From the NCBI GenBank assembly GCA_029204225.1, contig CM055103.1, positions 7,830,866-7,894,865 of the forward strand: DNA of 64,000 nucleotides, given 5' to 3'. The notes beneath the pieces are model-generated. The model did no database searches and had not been told where the DNA came from. It saw nothing but the letters and a program-made list of their open reading frames with translations. Both the position numbers and the translations under genes were made by a program. Origin of the DNA: Diphasiastrum complanatum (lineage: Eukaryota; Streptophyta; Lycopodiopsida; Lycopodiales; Lycopodiaceae). This document shows, in pieces, positions 49,701-61,086 of the stretch (position 1 is its first letter; the number at the start of each line of letters is the position of its first letter).

Positions 49701-52403
49701 TCCGAGGTGAAGAACGTGAAGGTAGTCGGCCGGGGAGAGATGGAGATGGGTGTGTCTGTGGGTACAGTATATAGGGTAGTGGCGTATGTAGTCCAAGTAT
49801 GAAGGTCAGTGAGGGGGGGAGGTGGGGTACGGGGAATGAATTCTTCCAGAAGGCGCCAATGGAGGAACTACAAAGGGAATCGACTAGGCTTTTCCCTTTT
49901 GGGTTTCATACACTCATTTCTTCTAACGGAGCGTGTGATGGAGAGATCGACGAGCTGCATGGAGAAAATGTGTGTTATGAAGTCTAGCTTGGGTGACTTG
50001 GAGATGAAGGAAACGACATTCGGCGTCAAACCAGGGAGGTCGGATGGGGTGTGACGAAGTGGGTGGGCGTCGATGTGGCTTGGAGGAAAAGGAAGATGAT
50101 GCAGCATTATGGAGTGAAGTGGTAAGGAAGGTAGCTTGTGTTTCTAACGGTGCGTGGTGTGGGAAACGACGAAGAATTGAGTTGACGGCCTCCTGGTATG
50201 TTTGGATGTTAGAATGATCAAAAGTGTACTTGGGTGCGCGGGAGATGAGTGGAGTAATGGGTGGTTGGAGGGTCGGGATGGAGCCCATACTGAAAGATAG
50301 AAAGGAGTGATCGGATAGGGTGGTGTGAAGAATCTGGAAATCGGACAGGAGTGGGATAAAAACTGGTGACCCCATGAGATAGTCGACGACATTGTGTGGG
50401 TGGCAAGTGAATCTGCCAGAATGTGGCCAACAAGCTAAGCCATTATAAATGGCCAACTCGTGAGCTTCACCCATCTGTAAAAGGTACTCTCCATAGCTCG
50501 TGATAGGGCCCATCTCATCCTCTGAGGTCCTAGTGATACCAACGTCCTCGCAATCAATAGCTCGTGTACGTAAGATGTCATCCGTGTCATGAAAATCCAC
50601 CTGTCTGGTAGTAGTCCTGGCATTAAAGTCGCCAGTGAGAAGGACATACCCCGATCTGTGAATCTGACAATGTCTGCTGAAAGATCAGCATTGGGAGAAC
50701 CTGATCCGTCCGCAAAGGAGGAAGACTCTGGAGGAAAGTAGCAGGCAGCAATGAAGAGATCCCTATCCAAACCAATAGCTCGTCCAGTAATGTGAACCCA
50801 TATGTAGCGTGCATGTCCATCATGTCGGATAAACTCTATCGTTGACTGTAATGACTCCCGATAAAGACATGCCACTCCACCTGAACCTCTGCCACTCGCT
50901 GATCACGTCTGTCCTGTAAACTGAATCCCATCTGTAGCCTACAAATGTGGGTAGTCCTCAATATGGGCTCTCGTGTGTCTCCATAAAGAAGAGTATATCT
51001 CTATCTGTGATAAGAAGATCTCCAGTCGTGGATGGTGAGTGTATGTCGTTGCAGTTCCATACTCCAAGCTGCAAGTGGTGTGGTGGGGGTCCCGGGATGC
51101 TCCCAAGCCCGGGGACCCCAATATCCTATAGGCTGTTTCCGGATGTAGTACCATTGAGGTACCGAACAGCTCCATCTCGATAGATCACTCGTCTTCTAGT
51201 AGCTTTGGCGGTTTGGAATGCTTGACGTCTTTCTTCAACCTGTATATAGGTAAGGTCATCATCCATGAAGATCTTGGTGTCTTTCAACTTGGCTCTTTTC
51301 CGCAAGGTTTCTTTACGATACCTAAGTGACGTAAAGCGGAGGACCAAAGTAGTGGTGTCTTTTTTGGTGCGCCATGCTGTATCAAAACCTTCTACATTGT
51401 GTCCTAGGGTGGTACATGGAAATCTTTTTGCTTCTTCAATGGCGTTTTGGGTATCGACAATGCCTCGTACCCTAATATTGAGAGCCTTGGAATCTCGAAG
51501 TTTTTCTTCCGTAAGAGTAGCGGAAATGAACAATGAAAGAGGGGCAGACTTACTTCCGCCATCGGCTGTCCAAGGTGGGTTGGTACCTTTGCCATTGGTG
51601 AGAGTAGAAGCCCATGTTCTGGTCGATTCTTTGTGTTGGCTCAACTGCTGTTCCAGGTCTTGTAACTTCGTCATTGTCTCTGCTTGCGGCTGGGAAGCAC
51701 ACTTGTTATCCATCTCTGTCCGAAGTTGTTGCTTCTCTGTGCGTAGATGTATGATTTCCAGTTTCAAGGTTTGTACATCTGCTTTCAGCTCTTTCAATTG
51801 GTAGGCTAAAAAATTTTCGAAGGACTTGGAGGTCGTGTAATCTGCGTGGAATAGAAAGGGGGTGTCCGGGGCAGCATTGGCAGGGATGGGAGTGGAAGGG
51901 ACAGGAGATGAAGGAGGGGGGCCGGAGTGGGAAGCGAGGAGAGGGGGGGGGGCTGTTAGTGTGTGGCGAGGGAAGGGGCGCCTGCTGCACGGCAGTATGG
52001 GGAAGCTCTTGAGGTAGCAGGTGGGGCGGGGACCGCAGGTGGGGTGGAGGCCGCAGGTGCGGAGGCAGTGGGTGGGGCGGAGGCAGCAGGGGAGATATCA
52101 GGTGGGGCGGAGGCAACAGGTGTGGAGGCATTGGGTGGGGCGGAGGCAGCAGGTGGGATGGAGGGGGAGAGCTGGAGGCCGACAGCAGGTGGAACGGGTG
52201 GGGCAAAAGTAGGGGGGAGGGCGGTAGCAGGTGGAGCGGATGCAGCAGGTGGAGCGGGTGGGGCAGCAGCAGGTGGAGGGCAGCAGCAGGTGGAGCGCAG
52301 GATGAGGTAGGAGGAGGGCGGGGTTTGGGGGAGCAAGGGCTCCCCCTGGTTTTACGGGCCATGGAGGAGGGCGCTGATGGAGGAGCGGTGGAGGAGGGCG
52401 GAC

Positions 52404-52466
<63 letters not shown>

Positions 52467-55400
52467 ATCAATGTCCTTGAATACCCTAAGGTACATAGGA
52501 CTCAGAAAAGGTACATGTCAAGTGTGCACATAGGAGCTTAAAGCTCAATCATCTATAAAACAATAACTGCAAATATAATGCCTAAAGATGGCTGGCCCAG
52601 TCAGGGTCCAGCAGCCTAGAATCGAATATCATCATGCCTATCAGCCTGGAAGAAGTGGTGGATGGTATGATGTGAAGGTGCCATGGACCTCTGCCGTCGG
52701 GTAAGCTGTTGGTGTCGTCTCTGCTGCCGTGTCCATCTGGGCTGGGGCCTAATGGCTGACTGTCTCTCTGGCGTCGACATGGTCGCTGCTGCCGATGTAT
52801 GGAAGAATCTGGAATCTCGGCCTCTCCATCTGAATCGTAGCCTATGGATGCGTCGGATCTCTGTCTCCGACGGGATATGCACTCACTGATGCTCAACTAT
52901 ACCAGGGAGTGTGTATCAGGATCTAGTCTCCTCCTCCTCAAGTCTGATATCTCCCAGATCATCAATGCGACACATCTGGGGTCCTCATAGGATATCAAGG
53001 TAGAAAGTGTCACTGGGTGCTCTCTGAACAAGCAGTAGTACCTCCCCCGAATCTCATAGTAAGCTGGACATCTGAAGAGTAAATGTGATTCGTCCTCAAT
53101 CTCATGCATAGAACACACGTTACAAAGCCGGTCCTCTCGTGGGGTGCCACTGTATCTGCCGGTCTCAATGGCCAGCGAAGAAACCCGAAACTGACCCATC
53201 TCTATGCGTAGTCTGTGTGATATACTCCTCAGCAAGTAACTAGATAGTATGGGGTAGCCAGCTGGATCAAAGAGATAGAAAGTGTGTACGCTAAAAATCA
53301 CTCTTGGTCCCCAATGGACCTTGCCAAGTGATATGAAGATATGATCTGTAGAGGAGGCCTCTGATGTACTGATGCGTGCCCGCAGGTAGGTCAGTGATCT
53401 GGATACCCAATGTGGAGAGGAGATGACAAGCCTGAGAATACCATGAGAAAAGGTGTCCCTCTGAGTGTAGAATTGATATTAATAACGTCTTTTGGCACCC
53501 AAAGGTACATAAGACAAAAGAGAGTACAAAAAGTGAGGAGCATTGTTCGCATACGGACTTATTTACTAGTAAAAGAAAAGAACTAGCATATCTATCTCTC
53601 TATCTCTAAAGCTTGACCACCAGCTTGTGATGTTGCCTTGACAGGACTGCTCCTCCTCTGTGTGTGAGCACAACTGGAGCACATGGGCATTGATTCACAC
53701 CAGGCGGCGCAACCGCCTCTCTGTTGCTCAGTGTGCGCGGCTGGTGTATAGCAACACCAATGCCAAGTTGGTCCGGAGGCTGTGACTCAGATTGTAGATC
53801 CATTGGAGGTGTTGCCTGAGGAGTGCAGGCTTGGCATTGATGATCCCACTACTCCACCCGGCCCATGCCAACTTCCAGGGAGGATGACCCAGTTGATGCA
53901 TTACGGGCGGAGAGGGAGAGAGAGAGCTCATCCGGATGAGGTCCTTGGAGTTTGCTGCCAGAGCAACTGCTGAGGAGAGATATTCTAGCTGGGAGGGCTT
54001 CAGAGTCTGAGGAGGAGGATGTTGATGAGGATGAGGACGATGATTCAGTTGACACTCATGCACCCCCCTGGCACCACCCAGAGATTTCGCCCATTAGCAC
54101 GGCCATCTGTGACAGTTGATATGCCTGTTGCGCAGCTTTACTCATACAGGCCCCCTTCATTCTGTGTGCCACCTTCTCTTGTCAGAGCTTATCCACCTCC
54201 TGCTGCGCCTGCATCTACCACAGTTTCTACTCCCGCTTCATTTCATCCTACCAGCGCCGTGGCAGGCCACCAGGTTCTGGTAGAGGTTCTTCATCTCAGA
54301 CAGACAGAGTTTCCCGTGGTAGACAGGGGCAGTCTCATAGGCCTAGAGGCAGGCCTCCATTGCGTGGTAGGGGTTCCACTCAGAGGCGCAGCATGCTATC
54401 AGGGTCAGATATTGAGAGGGATGTTCTACATGACTACAGCCAGGTGGAGGGTGACTTCCATGATTCAGACGATGACTTGCTTGATTCACCATGAGCCACA
54501 ACTATATGATTTTATATTTAGGGCCTGACATTGTACACATTTGGTCATGGACATCATTTTATTCATTAGAGACACTGTGCTTTTTTATATTCACACATGT
54601 GGCAAGCATTGCAGTTATTCCATCATGGATATGGGCATCGTTTATCATATTGTAATTTCGTTTTTTTGAGTCTTGCGGGTCTTTCCTTACTGCATGTCAA
54701 TGGATTTTATTATGTTGTCAGTAACCCTTTGTATTTCATCGATACCCTCCCCCCCCCAAACAAAAAAAAAAAACTACCCATAGGCACCCAAAATAATTCC
54801 CCCATAGTTACCGCTTTTTTCTGCAATTATATGATGTTAAAAAAGGCATTTTTCTAAATGTTAAATTTCTAACCACACCCCCCACCCCCCCACCCCCCTC
54901 AAATAAAATAAAAACTAACCATAGGCACCCATATCAATGCCCCCTTTTTCCTTTTTTTTTTTGCAATTTTTTGGAAAAAAGGGGCATTTTATGGGTTTTT
55001 ATATCACATCAAGTACAGTCTACAAGTAGAGATAGGTGTTTCCAGGGGGTTCCTCGTGAGGATAGGATTTGCTAGATGTGCTCTATGGGGGTTGAATACA
55101 TGGCTAATGTGTACTGTACAAACTACATCTTGGGGATGTAACTTACATTTGATAATAGCAAGTCATTTGTCTGAAAATATAATTGCAGGATTTTGGACGC
55201 AAGGCAACATTGGGGTTAAACATAACAGTAAAACGCTACTCTCTACCTAAATTGTAGCGATAGGTTAGTTTCAAAGCAAACAAGCTTATTTTATCTAAGC
55301 TTTGTGACCATACAAACAAATTTCATAGTTGCACTGCGTTTCTGAAATGCGTTTGAGAAACGCATTCAGAAACGCGTTTCGGAAATATGGAATTTTTTTT

Positions 55401-58400
55401 TTCAGAAGCGTTTTTTTTAATTTTGTTTTTTGGGGGTTTTTTTTTGTGCAATATGGGTATCAGGTGAAAGCTCTAATTAAGAGCATAATTACTGTGTAAT
55501 TTGCCGACTGTTTCGGGTGTAGGATGGTCCAGTTCAGGTGCATTAATCCATGTTGGATCCTGTCAAGGATAAAAATTCAAAACTAACCTCTAGCCTGTCT
55601 GTTACGATCACAGATGGTCCCAGTAAGTGTGTTTTCGCTCAGGGAGTTGGAAGGCCAAGTCATGAGAGGCCTTGCCGTTGGGGGGCATTGCCCCCCAAAC
55701 CCCCCACCGGGGGGCTACCGCCCCCCGAACCCCCTGAGCATTTATTGAAAACCAGAGCAAATAACAACCCAATAGCTATTGAAAATAAGATCTGTTTGTG
55801 ACCCATCTACTGCACTTCTGCGAGGCAAAACGCTTGTTTGACCATTGATCCCCTTAAAAAAATTTCAGCCATAAGCTATTTTTCCAAAAAAAAACAATTT
55901 TTTTTTTTTTTTGCGATTCTGGGAGGAGAAACGCGGTTTCCGAAACGTCTCCTCCCAGAAACGCGATTCTGTGCAACTATGCAAACAATAACACAAGTAC
56001 AACCACATACTCAATAAAGCACTAGAGATTCCATAATTAGCGATCGCACCTCTATCCTTGAAACTTGTAAAAGAAACCCTTGTGTTGTCACTAGAGTGTG
56101 AATATAGGAAATGAGGTTGCAACGGATTTGAGCCACAAGCAACTCCATTGATCTTGCACTCTGTAAGCATTCACAGCAATAGAAAGCAGTCTTTTGAAGG
56201 TTAAACTGATAAATCTCATGGCATGACCAATTAACTCATTCACGATAACTTTGTTCTAGTCGATCTGATTGATGATAAGGCATGGGAATTTTTAAGGAGG
56301 TTATTACAGGATTGAACAAAGTGATTGAACAAAGTGATCTTACTTGTACAGACCTTAGGCACAATCCCATAAATAGCACTAAATATATCAACTTCTGAAG
56401 CTTAATTTGTAGGCAAGAAGTAGCATCATTCAGAAGTGATATTTTTTTAAGAACTTAAAATTAACAAACTACAAATGGTATGTCATTTTCGTCTCGCACA
56501 ATCAAATAAAAAAATCCATCGTACAGTCTAATCATAGATGGGCAATGAAAAAAGAACTTCATAAAATATCATTCAACAGATACAAATTAGCAAAAACAAT
56601 TCCAAGTTTTCCAAACAAAGCATCTATGCAATCGCTTGAGAAAAGTACAAAATTATGACATACTCAGTTTCAAGACACGCTCCAATAGACCGACTACATT
56701 GTTATAGAGAGGAAAGTATACTCTTAGCACGAAAGATCTATATAAGGAGAATCTTGAGACATGCAACAGGATAATGAGCAAACGTAACAAGAAGGGCAAG
56801 CAATATTTGAGTTTTTGACTCCGTCTATAAGCTCTAAGACCATCAGCACCAATATAAACAGGATGATACACATGCTAGGCATGACCTACCATCCTCATAG
56901 ATCTGAAATAACAGGAATGAAGCACAAGCTCATATGGATGATTTAGAATAGATTGATTGCATTTAACACAGAGATAATGATATTAATCAAGCACATATCA
57001 GCGGGGCCACCACTCAAAGTCAAAAAAACGTAACCTATTTGTTCAGGGTCAACTGGAAGAAATGAATCCATGTACCACAATGGAAGCAATGAATCCATGT
57101 ACCACAACGTCTAGTAGACACATGTCTATACACACAAAATATTCTGCATAATGTTAAACCAGTGAAGGTAAACTTTGCTAAAGTATATCTTAAAACCTAG
57201 GATGATGGATCTCTCATGGATACAATAGGTAGTAGGGCGGAAAGATTAATCTGGTAAAACTGACTCACCTAGTCACCAACGACCTGTCCACGTCTGCATC
57301 ATGGCACTTTTTCAGAAGTAAAGATGCACTTCATAAGCAAGGTGCAAATTTTTATCAGACCGGTGTTGAAATCAGAATATAGCACAGACTAGAGCACAAT
57401 TTTACCTCGATATCAGGTGGAGAAGCCTCAAGGTTGCGATCAATATTTCTAATGTGCTGGACATAGCGGTTTCTTGATTCTGAATCAGGACAGAAGTAAA
57501 TGTATGAAAGATTGAAGAGAGTAAGCATAAAGCCAAACTCTTCTGATTGTTCCAAAGGCCACACCTGCATCATCACAAGGCTGTCATGAGAATATGTGTA
57601 TCAACCATCTCATTGGAATTCATCATCCAAAATGTCAATATGACATCTGCAACAGTTTGCGACAAAAGAACTTTTCAGAAGAGCTATTGCTGGTTCTTCA
57701 AATAAGCATATCTTGCAAATGATGCATATTCTTACATGGCTTTATTGCTGGAGCCTGGAAAGTTGCAATGCATAACAGAAATAACCCACAAAGTGACTGT
57801 GATGCACATGCTTTATGGGCACAGCAGGGACTATATACATTGCACTTTGTTATTCAGAACAATACTTTGGAGCCTGCTCTGAAATTTGTCCTCATTTGAT
57901 TCGAACTGATTATTTAGCATGAAGCCCATCTACCAACTAAAGAAAGCTAATGATAATACATAAGAATTACTGATACCTTGCATAATATGGCGGTTGCTAG
58001 CTGAAGTTCTTCCAAATCATTCAGATTTATACGTCGAGACTCATCCCTTAAAATGCGATTGAACAAACCTTGATGCCGCTTTATGAATTCTAGAATCTCC
58101 AAAGCTACTTCATCTCTATTCTGTTCTCAAGAAAAGATAATGAAGCAAGAAATAAGGGCACTGCTTATCATCCCGATAGCAGAATACTAGATGGAAACTG
58201 AGAACTTTCTAATCAATAGCATTTGAGAAAGTTATACACAACCTTCATTCCATGAAAGGCAACATAATTCAGAGAAAGTCCAGGACCTTCAGGGGTTCAG
58301 GAAATCACACTCTCAAGGAAAACTTGATTCAAAAACTAGATTACTTGCACATTTTGACAAAAAGCAGTTTGAAGCCAGAGGACGTTGGCCACTTTTATTC

Positions 58401-61029
58401 AAGTGCACAAACGACAAACACGGAGAAATGTGATCTACTACACTGGTTTTACCCTCAACATCTTCACCATAACTGACCTTTCCATTGGAAGCAGTTGTAT
58501 CTATTAGAGTGGTGAAGCTTAGAACTAGTCTTAAGATGGGGAGGACTACTTGATGCTGTCTGTCCTGTTGAGATGGGAGACCTATTCCGACCTTCAAAGT
58601 TTCATCCCAATTTGTGTCTTCCTGCAAAAATCATCAGTATGAGTAAAAAGTAGCACGGGGTTGCATTTTGATACACCAAAGCTCAAATAGCACAGAAATA
58701 AGGAAAACCTCTTCATTCTACCGTTAGCAGCACATCAACAGCCCGGCAAGACTGGAGATGTTGTAAAGCACCCATTGCAAATAAAGCTTGTGCTCCACGC
58801 TTTCGGTTGTAAAAACAAGCTCTGAGAAGTAATGCCAATTCTGCTTCGAGCGTATAAAGTTGGCGAACCATGTCTGGAGATGGCAACAGCAATGCCTGCA
58901 GCACATAAACAGTAACTACATAGCTAAACTGGGTATGACACCATTTTTCCTTAATTTTCTGCTTTGCAATTTTGCAGAAGGGAGGCCCTGTTGTACCGGT
59001 ATTATTAGCAAGCACCATGCATGTTTTAAAAAAATTCTAACAAAGTGTCACCTCACGCCAATAGGACATTGACACATGGCACCCAAATGACCTATAACTC
59101 CAGACCAGCATTTTGTCCCATAGAATGAGACCGTCACCTCAAGTATTCCGTTACGTGCCCTTATGGGTACGTAACTGTATGACTTCTGGTTTGAAGACGA
59201 ACCTGGTGCTAGCGAGAAAACATGGCATACGTCTAAGGGTGTACCATAGTTTGAAAATGAGGTGGCATCAAAAAATTGAGGATTGGCAATATTAGAATGC
59301 TCACCATTTGTGACCATTCTTGTCAATGACGACTGAAAATGAACCGTGTCCTTACATAATTTTACTATTTTCAGAGTAAAAGATGTACGAATTTGTTATG
59401 ACCAACAAAGCGTTTGGCTTGTTGATCCAGCTGACTCCAAATATTCAACCACTCTATCTAATCGTTCTTCCAATCCTATAAATCAGTTATCCATTTGCTC
59501 AGCTTGTTGATCTAGTCTACCTTCAATTATTTCAAACCTTTGTAATATTAAGCAAACAACCATTCATATTATCCATGAGGACGTCCCATTTGTTGAGCTA
59601 TAAAATCCTTATAAGTTCTCGTCTGGAGATGGTTGAGTACTCATTATACTAGTGGGTAGCGGTTAAGAACTAAAATTAAACTTTGGCAAAAGTTTGGTCA
59701 GAAGTTGAGGTTAAGTTTGAGGAATAGATTGAGGTAAAGTTTAGAACGACTTCAAAATACTACTTGAAATTATATCACAAGGATTTAATGTGGTAAAAGG
59801 GGATTTAATGTGGGATTTAATCTCTCTCATGCTCCAACAGAATTAAGGTGTAAATTAATTCAGATTTAGGTTCTTTGGATGGGCTATAAGGAAAGCACTA
59901 TGTTATGGTAAAGAATACTGTTGAAACCATGCCTTGAATATCTGAATTTGGCTGAACTAGGCTATAAATTTCTGATTCTTATTGGAATGCCCGGATGGTT
60001 GCATAGGAGTAATGTTTTGTAACACCTTGAAAAGTAGGAATTAGTAGGAATTGTGAGGGAAAAGAAGGTTAGAACGCAGTGTTGTTGGAGTTCCTCAAAG
60101 CACCTCTTCCAACATCTTGATATCTAATAAAGTTGAGCAGCTTTTCCCGGGGGCTCTGTATTCATGGATGTCTAGCCTTTCCGCGTGACATTTGTTGACC
60201 ATAAAATTGAACTGAGTGAGCCATTCCTGCTTTGTCCCTGCTGTGACTGAACACATTTTCTTTCACAAACTACAGCCACAGCTGCATATAGTAATCAATG
60301 CAAAAGGTTATCGCATAGTAAACCTCTGATTTGGAGAATGTTGCAATGATAACAGTAAGATAAAATCTATGAACTTGCAAAGAAAGCATCCACGAAACAT
60401 GAAAGACAAGTGCAATTCTTCAGAGCCATTTGTCGGCATCTTCACTTGTGTTTGTATAATTCTATAGCAGCTCTAATAGGCTGAATGTAGAAAGACTGCC
60501 TGATGCAGGGTTGGCTGCAAAGTTTTAGAAAGAACTGAGATTAGAAATCACTCAGGAGCTGTGAGTTGCTGTGCAGAAGCAGCAGCGCAGGAGGAATGCA
60601 GCTGGTTGTGAATGCACTCGCTTGCCAGTCAACCTGATCTCCAACAAAAAATTTGTGTTTCTAATTTTGCAGCTGGTAGCAATGATAGATTGGCACTGAA
60701 AGTCGTCAATTTGCTACACAATTTCCTGGTTTGGAGACTATAACGATCTCCCAAGGATCAAGCTTACAACACACTGAAAGGACATTGTGGAGCCAAACCA
60801 ACCCAACCAAATAGAAGCCAATGATCAACCCCCTCACAAAAACTAGCTCAAGATTTGGGTGAAAGGACACTCAGACCAATTTTGCAGCTTAAACTGGTTG
60901 GTATTCTACATGCCTTTTAAAAATTTAACTCCAACTCCTAGAAACAATGGCTGGTAAGAAACCATGCCATCTAAAACATCCTTGACTCTAGATTAAACTC
61001 GTAAGGTCTGCCAAGTTCTTGGCACTTTG

Positions 61030-61086
<57 letters not shown>

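Larger units (their letters stand above)
47431..52406 (-). mobile_element. Longest LINE (copy B)
   Basis: On the minus strand it begins at the (CT)n tail of copy D with a C-rich 5' part. It has ORF1, ORF2, 3' UTR and a CT/TTTC tail at 47431-47468. It is about 260 bases longer at the 5' end than copy A. An internal deletion of about 180 bases follows the YADD box. Its last 145 codons equal those of copy A. Confidence 0.92.
52407..53462 (-). mobile_element. 5'-truncated, diverged LINE copy D
   Basis: The unit begins on the minus strand at about 53462 with sequence matching copy A near 6975 (ATGGTATTCTCAGGC). It carries the ORF2 C-terminus (52582-53301), a diverged 3' UTR (ACATGTACC, GGACATTGATAAAAT) and a (CT)n tail at 52407-52462. 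Copy B begins at that tail. Confidence 0.85.
42888..54520 (+). mobile_element. hAT element (hAT-2), split by a LINE chain
   Basis: Transposase fragments at 42888-43646 and 53611-54520 belong together by order. The first ends just before the dimerisation region, the second starts with it. The 9.9-kb gap holds four minus-strand LINE units joined at (GA)n. The N-terminal half, including any BED finger, is missing to the left, where copia-2 adjoins. Confidence 0.82.
20291..56049 (-). other. Giant NUP205 intron 8 (about 35.8 kb), filled with nested mobile elements
   Basis: Donor GAG|GTGCGA at 56049 and acceptor TTCATGCAG at 20291. Both flanking exons are phase 0 and consecutive in the family's protein order (LQVSRIE, then a [13 protein letters not shown] stretch). 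The intron holds three hAT elements, a chromovirus, two copia elements, four LINE units and a small inverted-repeat element. 20291-21267 shows nothing recognisable. Confidence 0.83.
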
